Assembly: GCA_964493075.1 (NCBI GenBank)
Contig: CAZBNU010000058.1
Coordinates: forward strand, 1 to 20,533
Direction of reading: 5' to 3'
Source of the DNA: SLFT01 sp964493075
GTDB taxonomy: Bacteria; Hydrogenedentota; Hydrogenedentia; Hydrogenedentales; CAITNO01
DNA: 20,533 nucleotides
Positions 7,104-14,883 of the stretch are shown in pieces. The notes under the pieces are model-generated. The model saw only the letters and a list, made by a program, of their open reading frames with translations. It made no database searches and was not told where the DNA came from. The translations under genes and the position numbers were made by a program. Numbering within the stretch: the stretch's first letter is position 1; each line of letters begins with the position of its first letter.

Positions 7104-8615
7104 ATGTCGTTCATCACGGCCCTTGTGTTGTCTGTGTCCGTTGCTTCTGGCTTGCCGGCGATTTGCTACGAAGCGCCTAATCTGCCGGAGGCAAGCGCGG
7201 AAGCATTGCCAATATGGCGTGGCTTCAACCTGCAGGAAAAGTTTATTCTGGAGTGGCCCTCCTCGGGCCCATTCCATGAAGAGGATTTTCGCTTGATATC
7301 GGAACTGGGCTTCAACTTCGTGCGCCTGCCCATGGACTACCGGTTCTGGATTATGGATGGGGATTGGGAACAGATAAACGAAGATGCCTTCGCCGATTTA
7401 GACCAAGCCATCGAATTTGGCGCGAAATATGGCATACATGTGTGCATGAATTTTCATCGTGCGCCGGGGCATACGGTTGCCAGCCCGCCTGAAGCCACGA
7501 ACCTATGGCGGGATGCGGAAACGCAGCGGGTATGCGCCATGCACTGGCAGTATTTTGCTAAACGTTACAAGGGCGTTCCCAATTGCCTGCTTAGTTTCAA
7601 TCTGTTTAACGAACCCCACGGCATCGGACGTTCCACCTATGCGGCAGTGGTGAAAATAATGGTGGACGCGATCCGCAGCGAGGACCCGGACAGGTTGATC
7701 ATCGCTGATGGTGTGGAGTGGGGGATGTTCCCCTGCGAGAATCTGGTGCCTCTGGGTATTGCACAGGCAACCCGCGGCTACCAGCCCTCCAGCGTTTCTC
7801 ATTACCTGGCAAGTTGGGTGGAAGGCGCGGATAAGTGGGCGCCGCCAAGTTGGCCGGTACGCAGCGTTGGCGGCGGATTCCTTTATGGCGCAGCCAAAAA
7901 GAAGATCGGTTCGCTCTTGGAAATTGACACCGACCATACCACGCCACTGGTCCTGACCGTCACTGTCGGGGACGTGTCCACCCATGCGCGACTGGCGTTC
8001 AAGATGGACGGCGAGGAACTGTATACTGAAACGTTCACGCCGGGCGAGGGCGAAGGTCCGTGGCAAAAGAGTATTTTCCATCCCCAGTATAATTGTTTTC
8101 AGGCAACCTACGACAAAGCTGTATCGGTCACCATCCCGCCGGGAGATCACCAGGTGACGCTGGAGATTACGGAGGGGGACTGGCTGTCGCTCACGCGCAT
8201 TGCTGTCGGCGATGGTGAAACGGAATATGATGCTATTGGTGTTGTGCCGCAGTGGGGTAGAAAGAATCGAGGAATCACCGTGTCCCCGGAAACAGGTATG
8301 CTCGAAACCCGAAACAAGCAGGATGCCCAGTGGTTGTGGGGCACCTATTTTTCAAAGTGGGCAGCCTTGAAGGATACAGGCATCGGCGTTATGGTGGGCG
8401 AATGGGGCGCATTCAGCAAAACACCCCATGACATTACCCTGCGCTGGATGGAAGACAACCTGAAGACCTTTCAACGTGTCGGACTCGGCTGGGCGCTCTG
8501 GAATTTTCGCGGTGCATTCGGCATCCTCGACAGCGGCAGAAGTGACGTGATCTACGAAGACTTCCACGGCCACCAACTCGACCGTAAAATGCTGGAACTG
8601 TTACAGCGATATTAG
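7104..8615 (+). CDS. Exported GH5-family glycoside hydrolase with inserted domain
   Basis: A 503-residue protein with an N-terminal hydrophobic signal sequence (to about residue 20) and a Shine-Dalgarno (AGGAG) 9 bases before ATG. The GH5 (cellulase) barrel shows WRGFNL, FNFVRLPMDY, FHRAPG, the acid/base glutamate E170 in NLFNEPHG, the HYLASW motif of strand 6, and the nucleophile E433 in VGEWGAF, followed by WALWNFRG. The family hydrolyses beta-1,4- or related beta-linked glycans; the exact substrate cannot be read from sequence. Unusually, residues about 253-395 form a beta-rich insertion (alternating strands, VSVTIPPGDHQVTLEI) between strand 6 and strand 7, resembling a carbohydrate-binding or Ig-like fold. 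It probably belongs to the same transcript as the upstream membrane-TPR gene. Confidence 0.88.
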   Translation: MSFITALVLSVSVASGLPAICYEAPNLPEASAEALPIWRGFNLQEKFILEWPSSGPFHEEDFRLISELGFNFVRLPMDYRFWIMDGDWEQINEDAFADLDQAIEFGAKYGIHVCMNFHRAPGHTVASPPEATNLWRDAETQRVCAMHWQYFAKRYKGVPNCLLSFNLFNEPHGIGRSTYAAVVKIMVDAIRSEDPDRLIIADGVEWGMFPCENLVPLGIAQATRGYQPSSVSHYLASWVEGADKWAPPSWPVRSVGGGFLYGAAKKKIGSLLEIDTDHTTPLVLTVTVGDVSTHARLAFKMDGEELYTETFTPGEGEGPWQKSIFHPQYNCFQATYDKAVSVTIPPGDHQVTLEITEGDWLSLTRIAVGDGETEYDAIGVVPQWGRKNRGITVSPETGMLETRNKQDAQWLWGTYFSKWAALKDTGIGVMVGEWGAFSKTPHDITLRWMEDNLKTFQRVGLGWALWNFRGAFGILDSGRSDVIYEDFHGHQLDRKMLELLQRY

Positions 8616-8620
8616 CGCTT

Positions 8621-8672
8621 TGTCATTGTGAGGCACGAAGAATCTCACGCAAAGCCGCCAAGGCGCAAAGGG
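8621..8672. repeat. Degenerate interspersed repeat fragment
   Basis: The segment reads TGTCATTGTGAGGCACGAAG followed by AATCTCACGCAAAG and AGGCGCAAAGG. It resembles two repeat types that I know from several bacterial genomes: GTCATTGCGAG...GAAGCAATCTC, and tandem CGCAAAGGCGCAAAG. GTGAG (8628-8632) can pair with CTCAC (8644-8648). It fills most of the 80-base gap between the convergent GH5 and PHP genes. No T-tract terminator is evident. Confidence 0.4.
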
Positions 8673-8695
8673 AATCTACTAGTAGTATAGGACGT

Positions 8696-9820
8696 CTATT
8701 CGGAATAGGTGACCAGCAAATCAAAAGTCACGTCCAGTGGTGTGTCCGGCGCGGTCCAGATGTTTTTCACCTGATACAGCAGGGAAATGCTTTCTTCTCC
8801 GGATAAGGTGCCGCCGCCGCCCTGCAACCGAAGCATGACCGTTTTGCCTGCGTGCAGCGTAATCGTATCAGGAAAGGCAATGCCGCGAACACGTCCGTCC
8901 GCCTTCAATTCGTAACTTACGGGGCTGCTGTTGTGAATGGGCACCATAAAGGGGGTTTTCCCCTTGAGGGTTACTGCTGCCTGTTGCATTGTCACAGATG
9001 CTTCAAAAATGGGGCGCACCCACTCTTCCCTGCCAACAAGGGTGTTGTTGCTGTATGCCACTGTGCGTCGGGCGAACAGGGCGTCTTTGATTCCGGCTAA
9101 AGAATTCTCCGACACGAAGACGAGCGTCATGGGGCGCAGCTGTCCCGCACGGGTGTCGTACGCATCGTCAATGGGGCTGTGAATATCCGTGGCACCGATG
9201 ATGGCGAGGTTTTTGTCCATGGCGAATTGGTGGGCATTTTTGTAATAAGAATGGCCGTTGAACACCTCGATCCCGTGCATCCAACCCAAATCGAAGTATT
9301 CCTGCTGAATGGTACCCCACACATCGCTGCCTTTGCGTTTCCATTCCGGATGGTTCCAGGTGATGAACGCGCCTTGTTCGTGGGCAATGCGCACAGCGTC
9401 TTTTTGGTCGGGGACGTTCAAGGCATTGCAGTCTTCGAGAAAGATGGCGTTGAAATGGCCGTGCGGTTCGTCCCGGGTGATTTCCGCGCCCCGAATAAGA
9501 TGTATGTGCTGCAGATTTGCCTCGGGCTTCGCGATTTCATAGGGACGGTTAAACTCAGGCTTTACGTCATCCTTGTGCGGTAAATATTCAATATGGTCGG
9601 TAATGGAAATTGCATCCAGACCATTGCGCCATGCCTCCTGCACGCGGACGGTTGGCCAGACAGTGCCGTCAGAGAAAACTGTGTGCATGTGCAAGTCTGC
9701 TGTAATGGTAGTGTATCCCTCAAGGTCGGGGAAGGAAACTTCCTCTCGCACTGCCGCCTGAAGTTGGAACAGGGCAAAGGTTACGAAAAGAAATGTCAGT
9801 ATGCTCGTTTTCTTCAACAT
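8696..9820 (-). CDS. Exported PHP-domain metal-dependent hydrolase
   Basis: A 374-residue protein with a signal peptide (residues 1-22, cleavage near LQAAV). The PHP metal-site motifs appear in order: HMH (H44, H46), SDG (D51), TDH (D75, H76), E113 in RGAEIT, H122 in HGHFNA, H157 in WNHPEW and D212/H214 in TDIH. The catalytic fold covers about residues 38-270, and a beta-rich tail of about 100 residues follows. PHP proteins hydrolyse phosphoesters (histidinol phosphate, nucleotides, DNA ends); an exported member probably acts on a periplasmic or extracellular phosphorylated compound, which is inference. Shine-Dalgarno AAGGAG (complement of 9829-9834) precedes the start. The upstream gene ends 15 bases away, so it is the last gene of a three-gene cluster. 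Confidence 0.85.
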   Translation of the reverse strand: MLKKTSILTFLFVTFALFQLQAAVREEVSFPDLEGYTTITADLHMHTVFSDGTVWPTVRVQEAWRNGLDAISITDHIEYLPHKDDVKPEFNRPYEIAKPEANLQHIHLIRGAEITRDEPHGHFNAIFLEDCNALNVPDQKDAVRIAHEQGAFITWNHPEWKRKGSDVWGTIQQEYFDLGWMHGIEVFNGHSYYKNAHQFAMDKNLAIIGATDIHSPIDDAYDTRAGQLRPMTLVFVSENSLAGIKDALFARRTVAYSNNTLVGREEWVRPIFEASVTMQQAAVTLKGKTPFMVPIHNSSPVSYELKADGRVRGIAFPDTITLHAGKTVMLRLQGGGGTLSGEESISLLYQVKNIWTAPDTPLDVTFDLLVTYSE

Positions 9821-9835
9821 GGCAAGTTCTCCTTG

Positions 9836-10411
9836 TCAGTGGGTTTTCGGTGTTCGTATTTGTAATATAATCAAGAGAGAAATCAGAAAGGGCAGCCAGT
9901 CAGCCAGTCTACCCAGCAGACTGTCTTCTTCGCCAATTCTTTCACAGCCAAAAACGCGCCGGAAAAAATTGGTGTCTTCCTCTTCCTCTTCACCCTCTTC
10001 TGCCGGTATGCCGCTGTAAAAGGTATATGCCGTTGACCATTCGGATAGGCAGACCAGTGTCTCCGTCGTTGGCTTTTCTTCTTCCTCAGTCAGGTTACAA
10101 GCGCGCACCCGCCAAAAGATTCTGGAACCGTCACGGGGCAGGTCCTTCAAGGTGTAGAAATGATAGGTGCTTGTATCATCAAGAAACAGTGGTTCAAAAT
10201 CGCGGTTAAGCGCAGCCTGTACCCGGAACAGATTGGCATTCTCGAAATACTGCCATTGAAGCGTTACCTTGTCTTCTGGAATGCTGCGGTTCATTTCAGG
10301 ACGATACAGTTCGGGACCGGACGGCAGTTCTTCACACAATACATCAGGCATGAGACAGATCAATAACGTCAATGTAAACATTGACGTCGTTGTTGTTCTG
10401 TTCCAGTTCAT
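9836..10411 (-). CDS. Fibronectin-III-like protein with C-terminal membrane anchor
   Basis: A protein of 191 residues. It has an N-terminal signal segment (TLTLLICLMPDVLC), a beta-rich domain resembling a fibronectin type III fold (VTLQWQYFENANLFRVQ, then IFWRVRACN), an acidic run (EEGEEEEED), and a final hydrophobic helix (LADWLPFLISLLIILQI) that probably anchors it to the membrane. A frame extends 15 codons further upstream, but that start would lie inside the preceding gene; ATG at 10411 has AAGGG about 9 bases upstream and leaves an 11-base gap. No enzymatic motif is visible. Its position between a URO-D-family gene and an exported PHP hydrolase suggests an envelope protein of the same unit. 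Function unknown. Confidence 0.65.
   Translation of the reverse strand: MNWNRTTTTSMFTLTLLICLMPDVLCEELPSGPELYRPEMNRSIPEDKVTLQWQYFENANLFRVQAALNRDFEPLFLDDTSTYHFYTLKDLPRDGSRIFWRVRACNLTEEEEKPTTETLVCLSEWSTAYTFYSGIPAEEGEEEEEDTNFFRRVFGCERIGEEDSLLGRLADWLPFLISLLIILQIRTPKTH
10366..10387. repeat. Perfect 22-base palindrome inside a signal-peptide coding region
   Basis: ACGTCAATGT (10366-10375) and ACATTGACGT (10378-10387) are exact inverted copies separated by AA. It lies within codons about 9-16 of the FN3-like gene, some 25-45 bases after its start codon. It could form a hairpin in the mRNA near the initiation site or act as a dimeric protein binding site. Confidence 0.55.
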
Positions 10412-10422
10412 AAATCCAGCCC

Positions 10423-11580
10423 TTATCCGGCAAACACGGCGCGCATACGGTCGCAATAATACCGGACATTATCCCATTCGGCATCTGGGGCAATGCGGTG
10501 GTCGGGGCACGGAATATAACCGCCCAGTTCAACCAGCGATCGCAGCCGTTCGATTTCTGCATCCACAGCGGCGAAGTCGCGGGAGAACACATTCTTGTTC
10601 ATGCCGCCCACCCCGCGCAGTTCTTTGCCGTACTGTTCGCGCCAGGGCGCGATACTTGCATTCCAGGTGCCCACTTCAATAGGGAACATGGTGTTGACCC
10701 CGTTATTCAGCCACGTCGGAATAAGCGCATCAATGCAGCCGTCGCAGTCCAGAGATACGATGGTGATGCCGTGCTTGTTGAGCAGATCGGTGATACGTTT
10801 GTAGTGGGGGCCCACCAGTTCGTCAAAGACGAAGGGAATAACCAACGGTCCGTTTTTGAAGCAGATGTCTTCCCAGAAATGGCCAAAATCAAAGTGCGCG
10901 CCCTGCGCCAGCGTGAATTCAACACACCGGTAGACGAGTTCACCGACTGTATCAATAATGTCCTTGAACAAGTCGGGGTCTTCCGCATAGATATAGGAAG
11001 CGCCGGTAACGCCGACCACGTTGCGGATATTGCCGAACAAACTGCCGCAAAACAGCCCGTAATGGTGTTGACGCGTATCGGATTTCAAATATTCAAGGCC
11101 GCTCGCGCTAAAAGGCGCTATGCCGTTCTCGGTCAGCACGGGCGCATCCAGAACACGGGATTCATCCCACTGGAGACGATGTATATAGTGTTCCTCCCAG
11201 TCGGCGCGGGTTTTCAGGGTATGGTCAATTTCGGGGGGGATAGAGGGGGTACCCGGTTTCTCCAGCAACACCACCCCCTCATGGTTCATCACCTTCTGGG
11301 AACCATCCGGAAAAACTTCCAATACCTCGCGCTCAAACCACGGCGACAGAAAGGAACTGGGATTGAAATGACATGCCCAATCAAAATCCCAACCGATCTT
11401 CGCGCAGAGTCGCTGATCAACTGCATTGCCATCGCCCCAGCCGGTTATGTCTTCCTGAGTTAGATGGCCTTCTTTCACCCACTTCTCAAGCGTATCCCCC
11501 CAATAGCCAAAATGCACCACCGGCATGCGGTCATACGATTGATAAGACATGATCGCCGCAACACGTTCGCGATTATTCAT
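10423..11580 (-). CDS. Uroporphyrinogen decarboxylase (URO-D) family protein
   Basis: A 385-residue protein starting MNNRERVAAIM, the typical opening of URO-D/MtaA-like proteins. ATG 11580 was chosen over 11595 because GGAG sits 9 bases upstream of it. Family features include RMPVVHFGYW, a central FGHFWEDICFKNGP segment, and the C-terminal VSLDCDGCIDALIP and GGYIPCPDHRIAPD motifs. The cysteine in DCDG and the later Asp-His pair are plausible zinc ligands, as in corrinoid methyltransferases. The subfamily is abundant in Planctomycetes-like bacteria, usually near sugar or methyl-group metabolism genes. It is unlikely to be haem-pathway HemE, which is shorter and has other active-site motifs. 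No corrinoid protein is encoded nearby, so the substrate is open. First gene of the - strand cluster running to 8696. Confidence 0.85.
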   Translation of the reverse strand: MNNRERVAAIMSYQSYDRMPVVHFGYWGDTLEKWVKEGHLTQEDITGWGDGNAVDQRLCAKIGWDFDWACHFNPSSFLSPWFEREVLEVFPDGSQKVMNHEGVVLLEKPGTPSIPPEIDHTLKTRADWEEHYIHRLQWDESRVLDAPVLTENGIAPFSASGLEYLKSDTRQHHYGLFCGSLFGNIRNVVGVTGASYIYAEDPDLFKDIIDTVGELVYRCVEFTLAQGAHFDFGHFWEDICFKNGPLVIPFVFDELVGPHYKRITDLLNKHGITIVSLDCDGCIDALIPTWLNNGVNTMFPIEVGTWNASIAPWREQYGKELRGVGGMNKNVFSRDFAAVDAEIERLRSLVELGGYIPCPDHRIAPDAEWDNVRYYCDRMRAVFAG

Positions 11581-11608
11581 TGAAGGATTCTCCATCTATT
11601 CTGCAAAC

Positions 11609-11676
11609 CGGAGGGGGGACATTCTTGTCCCCCGGTGCTTGGGAAAAGAGTGGGGGACAGGAATGTCCCCCCTCCG
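11609..11676. repeat. 25-bp inverted repeat made of two nested palindromes
   Basis: The arms at 11609-11633 and 11652-11676 are inverted copies with one mismatch and an 18-base spacer. Each arm is itself a palindrome: GGGGGACA-TTCT-TGTCCCCC (11614-11633) and GGGGGACA-GGAA-TGTCCCCC (11652-11671). The unit can therefore form either one long hairpin or two short ones. It lies upstream of the URO-D gene and downstream of the ceramidase pair. I recall similar GGGGACATTCCTGTCCCC elements dispersed in other genomes, but did not check. Confidence 0.75.
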
Positions 11677-11707
11677 TAATTTGCTTCAATTCCCATAAAA
11701 CAGAGTT

Positions 11708-11729
11708 CATCTTACCAGAAAGTAAGATG
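11708..11729. repeat. Perfect 8-bp inverted repeat in the same gap
   Basis: CATCTTAC (11708-11715) and GTAAGATG (11722-11729) flank a 6-base spacer. It is 60 bases past the stop of the upstream - strand gene and is not followed by a T-tract on either strand. It could be an operator or a processing hairpin. Confidence 0.45.
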
Positions 11730-11788
11730 CAATTGCCTTTGATGCCGCAAAATTCATCTGCGCTATGGGTACTCAACCTCATGATGCA

Positions 11789-13369
11789 TCACGACCCCAT
11801 CAAATGAATCAAGGTGAATGCTTCATATAGCGCTGCAACGCCGAGCATGGCGCCAGTCAGCATGGCGGCGGTAAAAAGCATGATCAGTCCGGATTTGATA
11901 TATGCAAGAAATTGCCCCATCCACAGCCCTTTTATCAGGTGCAGCGGCCAGGCCGTGATGGCAAAGCAGGCAATGATATAACTCTGAAGTTCGAGTATCA
12001 TGGTGATGGAATGCAGGATGTAGGCCTGTGAAGTGCCCGCCCATAAGGGCGCCAATGCCCCACCCACCAACGAAAAACTCATCAGGTTCTTCAAAAGGCC
12101 GAAGGGAATGGGAAACAGAGAAATTAAAAAAGTGAGCCCCAGGGTCTGTTCAATATAGTTGTTGTAGAAAGTCGCCCAGGCGGCATGTATAACATCGCCG
12201 GAAGCGTAGGCTGCGCCAATATAGCCTAAACCACCCTCGCTGAACACGGCTTGTATGTATTGCGTGATCCGGTAGGTAAGCAAAGGGTTGTTGATGGATT
12301 CCAACATGGAGAAGAAAAAGACGCCATAGAATACAACATGTATCCCCCAATACAAAACGGGTCTGGCCACCATCATGTCAAGTATGCCGAACAGGAGTCT
12401 GTAGCGGATGGAATGCAGAATCCTGAATAGTGAAAAGAAACCAAGGGTGCCGCCCAGGGCTGTCAGCAACAAACCGAAGATAGAGATTCTCGTCACCAAC
12501 TTTTGGGAAAGCAGCATGCCGCCTGCGTATGCAGGAAGAACAAGGGATTCTTCCGCCGCTGCAGAGACTGTATCTATGTTCTGTGCTGCAGGTTCTTTAT
12601 CAGATTCAGTATCAGCAATGACTTCCGGTTCCTGTCCAGCCAGGTGTGGGTTTTGCGGAAGATAGTCTACTGCCATCAGGGGGTCGTTGAAAACGACAAG
12701 CAATCCCGTAGCCGTTTGCGGTTCGTCTGGAAAAAGATGTGCGAATTCTGAACTGTGAGGCAGCATATAAGAAAAAAGAAATCCTGAAACGGAATCCGCC
12801 AGACGACCCGTAACTGTAAATTCAACATCGTCAACCCAGAACCCCTCGTCACGCGCCAATGAACCAGCCAGAACTTCCGGTTTCCCTGGTTCAGGGAGGC
12901 GGCCTGATGCGAGCAGCGGGGTCAGTTTCTCTGCAGTCAGATCAAGGGCAATGAGCAGTTCCGGATCGGACAGACGCAGCGGCTGATCGAATCGCTCCCA
13001 ACTGACCACCTTTTCCAGCAGTTTAAGGGTGATGTCGTCTTCCAAAGGGTTTGGACGATGTACCCGGCGTACCTGCACTGGGTATTGCTCAAGCACCGGC
13101 AGGTTATCCGGAATCTCAAACAGGATGAAGGCGCTGCTCCAAGGTTTGCCGGCAATGTCTTCGTAATCGCGAAGCGCACCATAAAAGAGTACCATCATGC
13201 CCGTGAATACGAGGAGTATGCCAGCGGCAATTCCGAATAACCATCCCCAACCCCGGGATGGTGTCGAAGGGACCTGAGGTAATGTCGGTATCGGCGGGGG
13301 CGCATATATTTTGGGGACCTCAGGCGGATAGTCCAGATGCGCCGGTAGATTGATTTCTATTCTGGTCAT
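11789..13369 (-). CDS. Large membrane protein, SpoIIM-like C-terminal half
   Basis: A 526-residue protein. It has a proline-rich cytoplasmic N-terminus (residues 1-40), a single helix (about 45-67), a soluble domain of about 220 residues probably outside the membrane, and then about six hydrophobic segments (residues about 285-520). The C-terminal stretch with FYNNYIEQTLGLTFLISLFP and ITMILELQSYIIACFAI resembles the SpoIIM/DUF95 pattern (an NN-start helix followed by an E-L motif helix), but the match is weak. Its start overlaps the stop of the ceramidase-like gene by 4 bases (ATGA), indicating translational coupling. Neither role nor partner is known; the coupling suggests a working pair at the membrane. 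An alternative is an ABC-type permease-like protein, for which I see no ATPase. Confidence 0.55.
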   Translation of the reverse strand: MTRIEINLPAHLDYPPEVPKIYAPPPIPTLPQVPSTPSRGWGWLFGIAAGILLVFTGMMVLFYGALRDYEDIAGKPWSSAFILFEIPDNLPVLEQYPVQVRRVHRPNPLEDDITLKLLEKVVSWERFDQPLRLSDPELLIALDLTAEKLTPLLASGRLPEPGKPEVLAGSLARDEGFWVDDVEFTVTGRLADSVSGFLFSYMLPHSSEFAHLFPDEPQTATGLLVVFNDPLMAVDYLPQNPHLAGQEPEVIADTESDKEPAAQNIDTVSAAAEESLVLPAYAGGMLLSQKLVTRISIFGLLLTALGGTLGFFSLFRILHSIRYRLLFGILDMMVARPVLYWGIHVVFYGVFFFSMLESINNPLLTYRITQYIQAVFSEGGLGYIGAAYASGDVIHAAWATFYNNYIEQTLGLTFLISLFPIPFGLLKNLMSFSLVGGALAPLWAGTSQAYILHSITMILELQSYIIACFAITAWPLHLIKGLWMGQFLAYIKSGLIMLFTAAMLTGAMLGVAALYEAFTLIHLMGS

Positions 13370-14802
13370 AGTACCGCAATCGGTTGGGGCGCAGGGGCGC
13401 TGCCTGGAACGGGGCTGAAGCCCTCAATAATTTTATTCATAAGCGATCCAAAATACGCTTCCGCATTAGGGCCAATCCAGCTCATGAGTCCGGTCTCATA
13501 ATCAAGATTTCCCTTGTCGTCGGTTTCGTAGTAATACCGATCCGGGGACAGGTAGCCAAGATAGGCGCCGGAAAAACCGGTAACCCACAAATCCCAGCCT
13601 TGTTCGGCGGCGTGTTGCCGCCATTCCCGCGCCAGTTCACCGCTCACGTCAAAAGGCAGGCCGATGAACAGCATGTTGCCTATGCGCGCACCTTGAATGC
13701 GTCCCTCCGGCGGCACCCCCAGGATTTTTGCTGCAAGAGGTGACAGGCGCCATTTTGGTGAAAGCGGACGAACTTGAACGGGGGGAACGCCCACGGGAAC
13801 GCCAACGGAGGCAACATTGCCGTATGCCTGAAAGTCCGGTTCCGGAAGATTATCCAGAAGCAGTTTGCCAACAGCCTGGCCGAATGCTGCAACTTTTTCT
13901 GTCCTGGAGGGGGCATCAGGGGCGCGCGGGCTCATGGAACCTACAGCGCCGCCAAGATAGATTGCAGTGGCTTTGGTTTGCTGCTCAATATATCGTGCAA
14001 ATTCGCCGGGAAATTCGGCAGAAAATTCCAGCATATCTTCATCAAAGATAGTGGGATGGGCGGAGAATCGGGTAACATAGCATTGTTTGCCGTCCTCCTG
14101 TTGCACAATCATGTAATTCAACGTACCATCAACTTCCGCATCCCTGGTGCGGTTTCGTATGTACTGTTCCGCGTTGATATTCCCATGAGCCACCAACGCT
14201 GGTTTCATGTCGTTATAGGCGGCTACGATGACATCAGAAAATACGCTGGAAAGGAAATCGGGCACCTTCGGATTGTAATCACCGCCGCTTATTTTCGAGG
14301 CCAGGCCGGGTGCAAAACCGCCAGGGCCGCAGTGGGTGTGGCTGGCAGTGAAATAGATGTCGTTGCCAGTAAGTGGGGCTTGTTCGGAGACTTTGGCTAT
14401 GGTCATGTCAGCGATATTCGGCGGGACAATCAACATGTCGAGGCCGAGTAATACTACCACGTTAACACCATCGCTGATTGCAATTGCCCTCGCCATAAGT
14501 TCATCACGAACCCCTGTGGATTTCTTGTCATTTGGGCGCGCTCCGTAACCGCCCATGGGAACACCAACGTCAGGCGTCATAATTCGTGTTGCCCAGCCCG
14601 CCTTAAAACGTCCCGGATCTTTGGTGATGTTGGCCTTGGCAGTTTCTTGTTCGATTGCCGCAATCGCCTTCTGGTAGTATTCCGATTTGGTGAATCCTGT
14701 ATCGTTGTAAACCGGCCAAGGGCCTATGACAACCAAAAATAACACAACTGCGACTGCTACAAGGGCGACAACTGCTGCCAATATTTTCTTTATACGAGAC
14801 AT
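13366..14802 (-). CDS. Membrane-anchored neutral ceramidase-like hydrolase
   Basis: A 478-residue protein with an N-terminal uncleaved-looking helix (residues 7-28) and a domain matching the N-terminal catalytic region of neutral/alkaline non-lysosomal ceramidases. Motifs are MGGYGAR (83-89), ASHTHCGPGG (zinc-binding H155, H157), SAHPTIFD...SAEFPG (247-266), GAVGSMSPR (catalytic-serine region, about 289-291), LPFDVSGE and GAYLGYLSPDRYY. Known members hydrolyse the amide bond of ceramide; bacterial homologues of this shorter type are widespread and many have no tested substrate. The usual C-terminal Ig-like domain of true ceramidases is absent. AGGAG stands 9 bases before ATG. The downstream membrane-protein gene overlaps it by 4 bases. 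Family is clear; the lipid substrate is inferred. Confidence 0.85.
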   Translation of the reverse strand: MSRIKKILAAVVALVAVAVVLFLVVIGPWPVYNDTGFTKSEYYQKAIAAIEQETAKANITKDPGRFKAGWATRIMTPDVGVPMGGYGARPNDKKSTGVRDELMARAIAISDGVNVVVLLGLDMLIVPPNIADMTIAKVSEQAPLTGNDIYFTASHTHCGPGGFAPGLASKISGGDYNPKVPDFLSSVFSDVIVAAYNDMKPALVAHGNINAEQYIRNRTRDAEVDGTLNYMIVQQEDGKQCYVTRFSAHPTIFDEDMLEFSAEFPGEFARYIEQQTKATAIYLGGAVGSMSPRAPDAPSRTEKVAAFGQAVGKLLLDNLPEPDFQAYGNVASVGVPVGVPPVQVRPLSPKWRLSPLAAKILGVPPEGRIQGARIGNMLFIGLPFDVSGELAREWRQHAAEQGWDLWVTGFSGAYLGYLSPDRYYYETDDKGNLDYETGLMSWIGPNAEAYFGSLMNKIIEGFSPVPGSAPAPQPIAVL

Positions 14803-14883
14803 GGCTTATATCTCCTTTTATTCGTAACATGCTATACAAATGTCTTATAGAATAACAGTATTCAAGGGGGATTTATTCTGGAT

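Noticed and set aside
8676..8685. Ten-base palindrome CTACTAGTAG
   Set aside because: Too short to mean anything alone; no spacer, no second copy nearby.
9990..10019. Short run of GAA/GAG-type codons (acidic tract) as a possible microsatellite
   Set aside because: It encodes an acidic linker in frame before the C-terminal part of the FN3-like protein and codons are mixed, so no simple DNA repeat.
10498..11463. Open frame of 321 codons on the + strand opposite the URO-D gene
   Set aside because: The minus-strand frame has clear family motifs, start and Shine-Dalgarno; the + strand product shows no domain pattern.
13774..14451. Open frame of 225 codons on the + strand opposite the ceramidase-like gene
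   Set aside because: Shadow of a gene with conserved motifs throughout; no translation signals of its own.
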